From Sulfitobacter sp. THAF37 (GTDB lineage: Bacteria > Pseudomonadota > Alphaproteobacteria > Rhodobacterales > Rhodobacteraceae), in the NCBI RefSeq assembly GCF_009363555.1, contig NZ_CP045372.1, positions 1,364,001 to 1,428,000 of the forward strand: a stretch of DNA of 64,000 nucleotides, read 5' to 3'. This document shows, one piece after another, positions 7,897-16,986 of this stretch. The position numbers and the translations under genes were made by a program. Within the stretch, counting starts at the first letter, position 1; each line of letters starts with the position of its first letter. The notes beneath the pieces were generated by a model, which searched no databases, was not told where the DNA came from, and saw only the letters and a program-made list of their open reading frames with translations.

Positions 7897-9483
7897 ATGC
7901 CCGATCTTTCCCCCGTCAAACGCGCCCTCCTTTCCGTATCAGACAAGACCGGCCTCGTTGAGCTTGGCCAGGCATTGGCCGGGCATGGGGTCGAACTGCT
8001 GTCGACCGGCGGCACCGCAAGGGCGTTGCGCGACGCGGGACTGGACGTAAAGGATGTGTCAGAGGTCACGGGCTTCCCCGAGATGATGGACGGCCGGGTA
8101 AAGACGCTGCACCCGGTCGTGCACGGTGGCCTGCTGGCGCTGCGTGACAACGACGATCACGTGGCCGCCATGAACGAACACGACATCGGCGGCATCGACC
8201 TCGTCGTGGTCAACCTCTATCCGTTCGAGGCAACCGTGGCCAAAGGGGCAGAATACGCCGAAGTGATCGAGAACATCGACATCGGCGGTCCGGCAATGAT
8301 CCGTTCGGCGGCCAAGAACCACGGCTTCGTGAATGTCGTTGTGGATACCGAGGACTACGCCGCCGTGATCGAAGAGCTTGACGCCAACGGCGGGCAGACC
8401 TCCTATGCCCTGCGCCAGCGTCTGGCCCAGACCGCCTATGCCAGAACCGCCGCTTACGACACCGCTGTCAGCACATGGATGGCCGCGCAGGTGCCGGGCA
8501 CACCGCGCCGCCGGACTTTTGGCGGCACACTGGCGCAACCCCTGCGTTACGGCGAAAACCCGCACCAAAGCGCCGCATTCTACACCGACGGGTCCGACCG
8601 TCCGGGCGTCGCGACGGCACAGCAGCACCAGGGCAAGGAACTGAGCTACAACAACATCAACGACACCGACGCGGCCTTTGAGCTGGTCAGCGAATTTGCC
8701 CCCGAGAACGGTCCTGCCTGCGCCATCATCAAGCACGCCAACCCCTGCGGCGTGGCCACCGGTAAGACCATGGTGGAGGCCTATACCCGTGCCTTCGACT
8801 GCGACCGCACGTCCGCTTTCGGCGGCATCATCGCGCTCAATCAGGTTCTGGACGGCGAAACCGCCGAGGCGATCAGCCGGATTTTCACCGAAGTGGTGAT
8901 TGCCCCCGGTGCCGACGAAGACGCCATGAGTATTTTTGGCAAAAAGAAAAACCTGCGTCTGCTCACGACCGGCGGGCTCGCCCCCCGCGACGCGGCGGCG
9001 CTGGCGGTCCGGCAGGTGTCGGGAGGGTGGCTGGTGCAGGACAAGGACATCGGCCGTATCACCCGCGACGATTTGAAAGTCGTGACCAAACGCCAACCTT
9101 CGGCGCAGGAAATGGCAGACCTGCTTTTTGCATGGACCGTGGCCAAACACGTCAAGTCGAATGCCATCATCTACGTCAAGGACGGCGCGACGGTGGGCGT
9201 CGGCGCGGGCCAGATGAGCCGTGTCGACAGCACGCGCATCGCTGCGCGCAAGGCTCAGGACATGGCGGAGGCGATGGACCTGCCCGCGCCTTTGACGCAA
9301 GGGTCGGTTGTGGCATCCGATGCCTTCTTCCCCTTTGCGGACGGGCTGGTGACAGCAGCGGAAGCCGGGGCAACCGCCCTGATCCAGCCTGGCGGGTCCA
9401 TGCGCGATGACGAGGTGATCGCGGCGGCGGACGACGCCGGACTTGCCATGGTCTTTACCGGTATGCGCCACTTCCGGCACTGA
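7897..9483 (+). CDS. purH: Bifunctional AICAR transformylase/IMP cyclohydrolase PurH
   Basis: Catalyses the last two steps of de novo IMP synthesis: formyl transfer to AICAR, then ring closure. 528 residues, the normal length. The N-terminal MGS-like IMP cyclohydrolase domain (about 1-150) has [22 protein letters not shown] and [13 protein letters not shown]. The C-terminal AICAR transformylase domain has [28 protein letters not shown] and the catalytic Lys-His of KHANPCG near residues 278-284. It follows the heparinase-like gene by 12 bp and precedes lspA by 12 bp. Identification is certain. Confidence 0.98.
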   Translation: MPDLSPVKRALLSVSDKTGLVELGQALAGHGVELLSTGGTARALRDAGLDVKDVSEVTGFPEMMDGRVKTLHPVVHGGLLALRDNDDHVAAMNEHDIGGIDLVVVNLYPFEATVAKGAEYAEVIENIDIGGPAMIRSAAKNHGFVNVVVDTEDYAAVIEELDANGGQTSYALRQRLAQTAYARTAAYDTAVSTWMAAQVPGTPRRRTFGGTLAQPLRYGENPHQSAAFYTDGSDRPGVATAQQHQGKELSYNNINDTDAAFELVSEFAPENGPACAIIKHANPCGVATGKTMVEAYTRAFDCDRTSAFGGIIALNQVLDGETAEAISRIFTEVVIAPGADEDAMSIFGKKKNLRLLTTGGLAPRDAAALAVRQVSGGWLVQDKDIGRITRDDLKVVTKRQPSAQEMADLLFAWTVAKHVKSNAIIYVKDGATVGVGAGQMSRVDSTRIAARKAQDMAEAMDLPAPLTQGSVVASDAFFPFADGLVTAAEAGATALIQPGGSMRDDEVIAAADDAGLAMVFTGMRHFRH

Positions 9484-9495
9484 GGCGGGCGAAAC

Positions 9496-9993
9496 ATGCG
9501 CAGCTTTCTTGTCTTCGGCATCCTGGCCTTTGCGATCGACCAGATCAGCAAGTATCTGGTGATCCACACGATGGAACTGGCGCGTATCCGGTCCATCGAC
9601 GTGGTGCCGCCACTTCTGAACTTCCGATACGGCGAGAACCGGGGCATCAACTTTGGCCTGTTCGGCGGTGGATCGGACGCGAGCCGCTGGATTCTGATCG
9701 CGCTGGCGGCGGTGATCTGCGTCGCGGTAACGATCTGGCTGGCGCGCTCGGCCCAGCCCCGGCTGGCCCGGATCAGCGGCGGCCTGCTGGTCGGCGGCGC
9801 GCTGGCCAATGTGCTGGACCGGCTGCTGTACGGATACGTGCTGGATTTCCTGAACATGTCCTGTTGCGGGATAGAGAACCCCTTTGTCTTCAACATCGCG
9901 GATGTCTTCATCTTTGCGGGTGCATTGGGCCTGATCTTCTTCAGCCGCGACGGGAATTCCGCTGCCGGAAAGCCGCGGAAAAAACATAAGTGA
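9496..9993 (+). CDS. lspA: Lipoprotein signal peptidase LspA (signal peptidase II)
   Basis: Inner-membrane aspartyl protease that removes signal peptides from prolipoproteins after Cys acylation. 165 residues with four hydrophobic segments (about 4-22, 65-84, 93-112, 133-150). The two catalytic aspartates are D108 in [10 protein letters not shown] and D136 in [22 protein letters not shown] is the conserved first-loop motif. It lies 12 bp after purH and 51 bp before a gene for a predicted lipoprotein, itself a likely substrate. Confidence 0.96.
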   Translation: MRSFLVFGILAFAIDQISKYLVIHTMELARIRSIDVVPPLLNFRYGENRGINFGLFGGGSDASRWILIALAAVICVAVTIWLARSAQPRLARISGGLLVGGALANVLDRLLYGYVLDFLNMSCCGIENPFVFNIADVFIFAGALGLIFFSRDGNSAAGKPRKKHK

Positions 9994-10044
9994 CATTGCC
10001 CGCCCCCCTGCGATATTGAGGGGCAGACCCAAAGGAGACGCACC

Positions 10045-10566
10045 ATGCGCCGTACCGTCCTGATGATCCTGATCCCGCTGGCCCTGTCGGCCTGTGCCAA
10101 TCAGGGTTTGCGTGACCTCCGGACCAACTCCAAAGGGCCGGATGAATTCATGATTTCCCCCGCCGGCCCGCTGCAGGAGCCCGCAAGCTACAGCACGCTG
10201 CCGCCCCCGACACCGGGTCAGGCCAACCTGACTGATCGTTCCGCCCTCAGCGAGGGTGTCACCGCGTTTGGTGGCAACCCGCAGGCATTGCAGGGCGGAA
10301 TCGACGCGCGGGACGGGGCGCTGGTCAACCACGCCAACCGCAAGGGCGTGACCCCGGGTATCCGGACGATCCTTGCAGAGGCGGACGCGGATTTCCGCCG
10401 CCGCAAGGGTCGGCTCACGCAGATCAGGATTGTGCCGGTGGACCGGTACGAACAGGCCTACAGGCGTCAGGCGCTCGACGCGTCGGCTGAGGCCGCGCGC
10501 TGGCGCCGCGCCGGGGCGCGCACGCCATCCTCGCCGCCACGGGATACGCGCTTTAACCCCAGCTGA
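10045..10566 (+). CDS. DUF3035-family lipoprotein
   Basis: 173 residues. The N-terminus is a lipoprotein signal: basic MRR, hydrophobic segment, then the lipobox LSAC with the acylated Cys at residue 17. The motif [19 protein letters not shown] (about residues 27-46) is typical of DUF3035. The rest is low-complexity, Pro/Ala/Arg-rich and likely unstructured in the periplasm. The family is nearly restricted to alphaproteobacteria, and its function is unknown. It follows lspA, with a good AAAGGAG ribosome-binding site, and precedes the M16 pair by 101 bp, a neighbourhood conserved in the family. Confidence 0.88.
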   Translation: MRRTVLMILIPLALSACANQGLRDLRTNSKGPDEFMISPAGPLQEPASYSTLPPPTPGQANLTDRSALSEGVTAFGGNPQALQGGIDARDGALVNHANRKGVTPGIRTILAEADADFRRRKGRLTQIRIVPVDRYEQAYRRQALDASAEAARWRRAGARTPSSPPRDTRFNPS

Positions 10567-10667
10567 TCCGTGCCTGAGCTGAACTGACGACTCATTTATC
10601 TGTGAGTTGCCTTGATAATGCGGGCTGCGTGCGTACCTCTGTGCCAATCGGTTTCAAAGGAGCGGCC

Positions 10668-12008
10668 ATGAAGAAAGTGCAACTTCTCGGTGTGGTCCTG
10701 GCGCTTGCCATGCCCGCCGTGGCGCAGGCCAGGGACAACGAGGCGGTCACAAGCTTTACCCTGGACAACGGTATGGATGTCGTCGTGGTCGAAGACCACC
10801 GCGCACCCGTGGTGCAGCAGATGGTCTGGTACAGGGCCGGGTCTGCGGACGAACCCAAGGGATCGTCCGGGGTGGCGCATTTTCTTGAACACCTGCTGTT
10901 CAAGGCCACCGACAAGATGGAAGCCGGCGAATTCTCGGCCACCGTCGCCGCCAACGGCGGTCGCGACAATGCCTTTACCAGCTACGATTACACCGCCTAC
11001 TACCAGCGGGTCGCGGCGGACAGGCTGGAACTGATGATGCGGATGGAAAGCGACCGGATGCGCAACATCCGCCTGACCCCCGAAAACATTGCGACCGAAC
11101 GTGATGTCATCATCGAAGAGCGCAAGCAAAGGACAGAGAATAATCCCGGCGCGCTGATGAGCGAACAGATGAACGCGGCTCAATACCTCAACCACCGTTA
11201 TGGCAGCCCTGTCATTGGCTGGATGCATGAAATGGAGGCGTTGGATCTCGACGATGCGCTGTCTTTCTATGAGACCTACTATTCTCCCAACAACGCGATC
11301 CTCGTGGTCTCGGGCGATGTAGACCCGGATGATGTGCGCACCCTGGCCGAGGAATATTATGGTGTGATCCCCGCCAACCCGGACCTGCCGGAGCGGGTCC
11401 GCACCCAAGAGCCGCCGCAAACCGCCGAACGCCGCCTGACCTTTCGCGACGCGCGGGTGGCGCAGCCCTATGTCAGCCGGTCTTACCTTGCGCCGGAGCG
11501 CGATCCCGGCGACCAGAAAGAGGCCGCCGCGCTGACGCTTCTGGCCGAGATATTGGGCGGTGGAACCACGTCTTTCTTGGCCGAGAAACTCCAGTTTGAT
11601 CAGCAGCTCGTTACCTATTCCGGTGCGTTCTACCGGGGCGTCGCGCTCGACGACACGACATTCGATCTTGCGGTTGTCCCCGCCGCCGGGGTCAGCCTGC
11701 AAGAGGCCGAAGACGCGATGGACGCGGCACTGGCCGATTTCTTGGAGGTGGGCGTGGATGCGGAGCAACTCGACCGGATCAAACTGCAGATCCGTGCCAG
11801 CCAGATCTATGCCCGCGACGATGCGGATTCCGTTGCCAACCGCTATGGGCAGGCGCTGGCCACCGGGCTCAGCGTCGAAGACGTGCAGAACTGGCCAGAT
11901 GTGCTGGAGGCCGTGACCGCCGATGACATCATGGCCGCCGCGCGAAGTGTTCTTGATAAAAGGCAGTCGGTCACCGGATGGCTGATGAAACCGGAGGTCA
12001 CGCAATGA
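10668..12008 (+). CDS. M16-family zinc metallopeptidase, catalytically competent partner
   Basis: 446 residues with a signal peptide (1-20, ending AVAQA). The inverted zinc-binding motif HFLEH is at residues 71-75, with the downstream acidic ligand expected in the TERDVIIEERKQ region. Two M16 domains follow in the usual order, the second ending near GDVDPDDVRTLAEEYYG and beyond. M16 enzymes degrade peptides inside a clamshell chamber; this one is probably periplasmic. The start at 10668 was chosen over an earlier in-frame ATG because it follows AAAGGAG and begins a proper signal peptide. Its stop overlaps the next M16 gene by 4 bp, so the two products probably form a heterodimer. Confidence 0.92.
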   Translation: MKKVQLLGVVLALAMPAVAQARDNEAVTSFTLDNGMDVVVVEDHRAPVVQQMVWYRAGSADEPKGSSGVAHFLEHLLFKATDKMEAGEFSATVAANGGRDNAFTSYDYTAYYQRVAADRLELMMRMESDRMRNIRLTPENIATERDVIIEERKQRTENNPGALMSEQMNAAQYLNHRYGSPVIGWMHEMEALDLDDALSFYETYYSPNNAILVVSGDVDPDDVRTLAEEYYGVIPANPDLPERVRTQEPPQTAERRLTFRDARVAQPYVSRSYLAPERDPGDQKEAAALTLLAEILGGGTTSFLAEKLQFDQQLVTYSGAFYRGVALDDTTFDLAVVPAAGVSLQEAEDAMDAALADFLEVGVDAEQLDRIKLQIRASQIYARDDADSVANRYGQALATGLSVEDVQNWPDVLEAVTADDIMAAARSVLDKRQSVTGWLMKPEVTQ

Positions 12009-13321
12009 AACTGATTTATGGTCTGATCGTCGCGGTCCTGATGGCGCTGCCTGCACGGGCAGAGGTGAACATTCAATCGGTTGAAAGCCCCGGCGGTGTG
12101 ACCGCCTGGCTGGTAGAAGACCATTCTATCCCCTTCGTGGCGCTTGAACTGCGCTTTCGAGGCGGTGCCTCGCTGGACCGGCCGGGCAAGCGCGGCGCGG
12201 TCAACCTGATGACCGCGTTGCTGGAAGAGGGGGCGGGAGAGATGGACGCGCGGGCCTTCTCCAAGGCGTCCGAGGCGCTGGCGACTTCATTCGGCTTCGA
12301 TGCCTCACGCGATGATGTGTCGGTGTCGGCCCGTTTTCTGACCGAAAACAGGGACGCGTCCATTGACCTGCTGCGTGCGGCCCTGCAGGATCCGGCATTT
12401 GATCAGGCCTCGATCGACCGGGTGCGCGGTCAGGTGATGTCGATCATCCAGTCGGATGCCAAGGATCCCGACGACATTGCCAGCGATACCTTTGACCGGA
12501 TTGCCTTTGGCGACCATCCCTATGCCACGTCGCTGAACGGGACGCTGGACAGCGTGGCGGCGCTGACCCGACAGGATCTGTTGACGGCCAAGAACGATGT
12601 GCTGGCCCGCGACCGGGTCTACATCGGCGCCGTGGGCGATATCACGCCCGAGGAACTGGGCAGGTTGCTGGACGACCTGCTGGGCGATCTGCCCGAGACG
12701 GGCGCACCGATGCCGCCGCGCGCCGACGTGACGATCCCCGGGGGCGTGACGGTGGTCGATTTCCCGACGCCGCAGTCGGTCGCGGTCTTTGGTCAGAAAG
12801 GGATCGCGCAGGATGACCCCGATTTCTTTGCCGCGCTGCTTTTAAACCATGTGCTGGGTGGCGGGTCCTTTGAAAGCCGCCTGATGGATGAGGTGCGCGA
12901 GAAGCGGGGCCTCACCTACGGCGTCTACTCCTACCTTGTGGCCCGCGATCTGGCCGAGGTTTACATGGGGTCGGTCAGTTCATCGAACGACCGTGTCGCC
13001 GAAGCCATAGAGGTGATCCGTGACGAATGGGCCAAGGCCGCCGAAAACGGCCTCACGCCGGAAGAGCTGGAGGCTGCCAAGACGTACATCACCGGCGCCT
13101 ATCCGTTGCGTTTCGACGGGAATGCGCCCATCGCCAATATCCTGGTGGGGATGCAGCTTCTGGGGCTGCCCATCGACTATGTCGCCACGCGCAACGACAA
13201 GGTCGAAGCGGTGACGCTGGACGATGTGAACCGTGTGGCAAACGAATTGCTGGACCCGGAAGGGCTGCAGTTCGTCGTCGTGGGTCAGCCGGAAGGTCTG
13301 AGTAGCACCACCAGCAACTGA
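12005..13321 (+). CDS. M16-family peptidase-like protein lacking the zinc motif
   Basis: 438 residues with a signal peptide (1-20, ending PARA). It shares the M16 fold (LRFRGGASLDRPGKRGAVNL, and VLGGGSFESRLMDEVREKRGLTYGVYS near residues 280-306). The position of HxxEH is occupied by GKRGA-type residues, so no zinc site is visible. The second half keeps the R/Y substrate-binding motif. This matches the non-catalytic partner of a heterodimeric M16 protease. The start overlaps the upstream stop by 4 bp. Translational coupling supports a 1:1 complex in the periplasm. Confidence 0.9.
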   Translation: MKLIYGLIVAVLMALPARAEVNIQSVESPGGVTAWLVEDHSIPFVALELRFRGGASLDRPGKRGAVNLMTALLEEGAGEMDARAFSKASEALATSFGFDASRDDVSVSARFLTENRDASIDLLRAALQDPAFDQASIDRVRGQVMSIIQSDAKDPDDIASDTFDRIAFGDHPYATSLNGTLDSVAALTRQDLLTAKNDVLARDRVYIGAVGDITPEELGRLLDDLLGDLPETGAPMPPRADVTIPGGVTVVDFPTPQSVAVFGQKGIAQDDPDFFAALLLNHVLGGGSFESRLMDEVREKRGLTYGVYSYLVARDLAEVYMGSVSSSNDRVAEAIEVIRDEWAKAAENGLTPEELEAAKTYITGAYPLRFDGNAPIANILVGMQLLGLPIDYVATRNDKVEAVTLDDVNRVANELLDPEGLQFVVVGQPEGLSSTTSN

Positions 13322-13350
13322 TCGGTCTATGCGCCCGAACGTGATGAAGA

Positions 13351-13388
13351 GTCTGTTTCCTGAGCCTTCAAGACCTCCGGAAACAGAC
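13351..13388. terminator. Inverted repeat between convergent M16 and ALDH genes
   Basis: GTCTGTTTCC (13351-13360) and GGAAACAGAC (13379-13388) are exact reverse complements with an 18-base spacer, placed between two convergent stop codons. There is no T-tract, so it may work as a bidirectional mRNA 3' structure rather than a canonical intrinsic terminator. Confidence 0.5.
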
Positions 13389-13395
13389 CAGGGCG

Positions 13396-15741
13396 TCATT
13401 CGCCATATGGTATCCAGATGTTCTTGACCTCTGTCGCGGCCTGCAGAAACGGCATTCCTTCGCCGTCGGCGCCCATCCAGTCGCGGGCATAGCCATTGTT
13501 CACCCACGTCCGCTTGATGTTCGACGCGGCGCCCTTTTCGACGATCTTGCTGAATTCCGCCGCCCCGAAGGACCAGACCGCATCCACATCCATGTGCCGT
13601 GCCATCGTGTCGGCGACGTCAGCATGCGGCCCGGTCAGGATGTTCACCACGCCTGCAGGCACATCCGAGGTTTCCAGCACCTGTATGAAATCCGTGGCCG
13701 ACAGCGGATAGGGTTCCGATGCGGCAAGGATCACGCGGTTGCCCATCGCCATCGCCGGTGCCATGACAGAGATCAGACCCAGCAGCGGGGCCTCCGCCGG
13801 GCAAAGCGCCGCGATCACCCCCACCGGTTCCTTCATCGCCAGCGCCACCCCCCGGATCGGCACGCCATGCACCTGGCCATCATATTTGTCGGCCCAGGCG
13901 GCATAGGTGAACAGCCGCCTGATGCTGGCCTCAACCTCTTTCGCGCCGGTCTTTCCGCCCAGCATCGCATCCAGACGATGCGCGAATTCATCCGCCCGCG
14001 CGGCCAGATTTTCGGCCATGTAGTACATGATCTGCGCCCGGAGGTGGCCGGTCGTCTTGCTCCAGCCCTTTGCGGCCTGCGCCGCCTCAACCGCGTTGCG
14101 CAAATCCTTGCGGTTGGCAAGGCTCGCATGGCCCAGCAGCGCGCCGTTCTTTGCCCAGACCGGGGTTGAATACCCACCATCGGGCCGCGTCTGCTTGCCC
14201 CCGATATAGAGTTTGGCTGTTCGGTCGATCGGGTCCTCCGGGGCGCCCTCGCCGGTGTGGGGCTCAATCCCTTTCAGGGGCTTGGGCGTGGTTTTCGAAC
14301 GTGTGTAGGCTGTCAGCCCCTCCCAGCCGCCCTCGCGGCCGAAACCGCTTTCGCGGACGCCGCCGAAACCGGCTGCGGCATCCATCAGGTTGGTGCCGTT
14401 GATCCAGACAATTCCCGCCGCCAGCTGCGGCGCGATGTCCAGCGCCAGGTTGATGTTCTCGGACCACAGGGTCGCCGCCAGCCCGTAGCGCGTGTTGTTG
14501 GCCAGACTCACCGCCTCCGCCGGGGTGCGGAAGGTCGTTGAGACCAGCACAGGGCCAAAAATCTCTTCCTGCATCAGCGCATCCGCCGGGTTCAGGCCGG
14601 TGATCAGCGTCGGCGGGTAATAGCAGCCGTTTTCCGGCAGTGCGATGTCCGCGACAAAGCGTTCCCCGGCGGTGTTCGCTGCGACCATCTCGCTGACCGA
14701 TTTCAACTGTACCGGATCGACGAGCGAGCCGACGTCGATGCTCTTGTCCAGCGGATTGCCGACGCGAAGCTTGGCCATGCGGGCGCGCAGCTTGGCATAG
14801 AAGGTCTCTGCCACCGGTTCATGCACCAGCAGACGTGATCCCGCGCAGCAAACCTGACCCTGGTTGAACCAGATCGCATCCACCAGCCCCTCGACCGCGC
14901 TGTCGAGGTCGGCGTCGTCAAAGACGATGTAGGGCGACTTGCCGCCCAGCTCCAGCGTCAGTGCCTTGCCGCTGCCTGCCGTGGCTTCGCGGATGCGACG
15001 CCCGACCGAGGTAGAGCCGGTAAAGGCGATTTTGTCGATGTCGTCGTGGCCCACGATCATCTCGCCCACCGCGCCGTCACCGGTGACGATGTTCACGACA
15101 CCCTTTGGCAAACCCGCCTGACGGCAGATGTCGGCAAACAGCAGAGCGGTCAGCGAAGTGTATTCCGCGGGCTTCAGAAGCACGGTGTTGCCCATCGCCA
15201 GCGCAGGCGCGACTTTCCACGCCAGCATCAGCAGGGGGAAGTTCCAGGGGATGATCTGTCCGCAGACCCCCAGCGCCTGCGCGTCGGGCAGCTCGGCCTC
15301 CATCAGTTGCGCCATACCCGCGTGGTAATAGAAATGGCGCTGTGCGAGCGGCACGTCGATGTCGCGCGCTTCGCGGATGGGTTTGCCGTTGTCCAGCACC
15401 TCCAGCACCGCGAAAAGGCGCGCGTGTTTCTGCAACAATCGCGCCAGCGCATAGAGATATCGCGCGCGGCCATGGCCGCCCAGCTTCTCCCATTTCGGCT
15501 GCGCCTTGCGCGCAGCCTTTACGGCGGCGTCCACATCCGCCTGCATGGCCTGCGTCAGGGTCGCCAGAACCTCGCCCGTTGCCGGGTTGGTGCTGTCGAA
15601 CCCCTCGCCGGGGTCGGTAAAGGCGCCGTCGATGAAATGGCCAAACCGGCTGCCCTGGTCGACCAGCCACGCCAGCGCATCCGCGGCGCTTTCGGGGGCC
15701 GGACCGTAGTCCATGGTGTCAAAGATTTCAGAGACGGTCAT
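13396..15741 (-). CDS. ALDH16-like two-domain aldehyde dehydrogenase
   Basis: 781 residues, far longer than the usual 500. The first domain (about 1-500) is a complete NAD-dependent aldehyde dehydrogenase: PWNFPLLMLAWKVAPAL, TGSTSVGRRI, the catalytic Glu of LELGGKSP (E264) and the catalytic Cys of GQVCCAG (C298). The second region (about 510-781) repeats an ALDH N-terminal part (IGGKQTRPDGGY, KEPVGVIAALCPAEAPLLG) but shows no catalytic Cys. This is the ALDH16 arrangement, in which the second domain is thought to be structural. It lies 61 bp downstream of deoC on the same strand, and oxidation of acetaldehyde from DeoC is the likely job. Confidence 0.93.
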   Translation of the reverse strand: MTVSEIFDTMDYGPAPESAADALAWLVDQGSRFGHFIDGAFTDPGEGFDSTNPATGEVLATLTQAMQADVDAAVKAARKAQPKWEKLGGHGRARYLYALARLLQKHARLFAVLEVLDNGKPIREARDIDVPLAQRHFYYHAGMAQLMEAELPDAQALGVCGQIIPWNFPLLMLAWKVAPALAMGNTVLLKPAEYTSLTALLFADICRQAGLPKGVVNIVTGDGAVGEMIVGHDDIDKIAFTGSTSVGRRIREATAGSGKALTLELGGKSPYIVFDDADLDSAVEGLVDAIWFNQGQVCCAGSRLLVHEPVAETFYAKLRARMAKLRVGNPLDKSIDVGSLVDPVQLKSVSEMVAANTAGERFVADIALPENGCYYPPTLITGLNPADALMQEEIFGPVLVSTTFRTPAEAVSLANNTRYGLAATLWSENINLALDIAPQLAAGIVWINGTNLMDAAAGFGGVRESGFGREGGWEGLTAYTRSKTTPKPLKGIEPHTGEGAPEDPIDRTAKLYIGGKQTRPDGGYSTPVWAKNGALLGHASLANRKDLRNAVEAAQAAKGWSKTTGHLRAQIMYYMAENLAARADEFAHRLDAMLGGKTGAKEVEASIRRLFTYAAWADKYDGQVHGVPIRGVALAMKEPVGVIAALCPAEAPLLGLISVMAPAMAMGNRVILAASEPYPLSATDFIQVLETSDVPAGVVNILTGPHADVADTMARHMDVDAVWSFGAAEFSKIVEKGAASNIKRTWVNNGYARDWMGADGEGMPFLQAATEVKNIWIPYGE

Positions 15742-15802
15742 ATGCGCCCCTTTCCCGTTAATATTTTGTATACGATTTCAACCGGGTTCCCCATGGGCTG
15801 CC

Positions 15803-16816
15803 CTAGCTTGCCGCATGGCGGTAGCCCGCCGAGTAGCTGCCGGTCACGTGATGTTCCAGCTGCCGCTCGATGTCGTTCAGCAACGAGGACGCGCCAAAGC
15901 GGAAGAGATCGGGCTGCATCCAGCGGTCGCCCAGTTCCTCCTTCATCAGCGCCAGATAGGTGATCGCGTCCTTGGCCTTGGAAATCCCGCCCGCGGGTTT
16001 GTAGCCGATGCGGATGCCGGTGCGGTCGTGGTAATCGCGGATCGCGCGGATCATCACCAGGCTGACCGGCAGGGTCGCGTTGACGCTTTCCTTGCCGGTG
16101 GAGGTCTTGATGAAATCCGCCCCTGCCATCATGCAGACAAGGCTGGCGCGGGCCACGTTGCGCAGGGTGCCCAGTTCGCCCGTGGCAAGGATCGCTTTCA
16201 CATGCGCATCGCCGCAGGCATCGCGCATCGCGCGCATTTCATCGTAGAGCGCCTGCCAGTCGCCGGACAGCACGTGGCGGCGCGAGATCACGATGTCGAT
16301 CTCCGACGCCCCGGCGGCGACGCTCATCTCGATCTCCTTGAGGCGCAGCTCGAACGGCGAAAGCCCCGCCGGAAATCCGGTGGAGACAGCGGCGACCGGG
16401 ATGCCCGTGCCATCCAGCGCCGCGACGGCGGGGGCGATCATCTCGTGATAGACGCAGACGGCGCCCGTGGTGATCGGCCCCATGCCCAGCGCGTCGAGCA
16501 GTGCCGGAGCAACGGGCTGCCGCGCCTTGGCGCAGAGCCGCTCAACCCGGCGCGCGGTGTCGTCGCCCGACAGCGTTGTCAGGTCGATGCAGGTGATCGC
16601 CCGCAAAAGCCAGGCGGCCTGGTACGCCTTCTTGACCGATCTGCGGGCTGGCAAGCTCGCCGCGCGCCGCTCGATCGCCGAGGTATTGGCCCGCGCGCCC
16701 AGTACCCAGTTCAGGTCCAGCGGCATGCCCGGATTGCGCGGCAGGGCGACCTGCGGCAGATGGGTCTGCTCGGTCCGCGCGAGTTCTGTCTGGGCCTTGG
16801 CTGACGATTGTGCCAT
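15803..16816 (-). CDS. deoC: Deoxyribose-phosphate aldolase DeoC
   Basis: Cleaves 2-deoxyribose-5-phosphate to glyceraldehyde-3-phosphate and acetaldehyde. 337 residues, including an N-terminal extension of about 60 residues typical of the longer DeoC branch. The Schiff-base Lys is K237 in GADFIKTSTGK, and the second active-site Lys is K273 in GYKPAGG. The CIDLTTLSGDD motif lies near residues 76-86. The start MAQSSAKAQ was chosen because upstream in-frame codons read through promoter sequence. It is first in a minus-strand unit with the ALDH16-like gene and divergent, across 170 bp, from the DUF4173-type gene. The pair would convert deoxynucleoside sugar to glycolytic triose and acetate. Confidence 0.95.
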   Translation of the reverse strand: MAQSSAKAQTELARTEQTHLPQVALPRNPGMPLDLNWVLGARANTSAIERRAASLPARRSVKKAYQAAWLLRAITCIDLTTLSGDDTARRVERLCAKARQPVAPALLDALGMGPITTGAVCVYHEMIAPAVAALDGTGIPVAAVSTGFPAGLSPFELRLKEIEMSVAAGASEIDIVISRRHVLSGDWQALYDEMRAMRDACGDAHVKAILATGELGTLRNVARASLVCMMAGADFIKTSTGKESVNATLPVSLVMIRAIRDYHDRTGIRIGYKPAGGISKAKDAITYLALMKEELGDRWMQPDLFRFGASSLLNDIERQLEHHVTGSYSAGYRHAAS

Positions 16817-16986
16817 CGCGTCTCTCCGCTTCGGGGTCAGATGACGAAGGTGCCACGCAGGCCCCCCCTTTGGCAAGCGAACCTGCCGCCACGTTCCTTG
16901 CGCAAAAACTGCACAAACAACTTTCTTGGTCTGCACGACGGCTTGGCATCATGCCTCCTGATAATACGAAACGAGGGGCAAGAAAG

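Noticed and set aside
8059..10647. Very long open frame (over 860 codons) on the minus strand opposite purH, lspA and the DUF3035 gene
   Set aside because: Its translation has no recognisable domain, is rich in His, Arg, Gly and Gln as expected for the antisense of G+C-rich coding DNA, and it lies opposite three certain genes.
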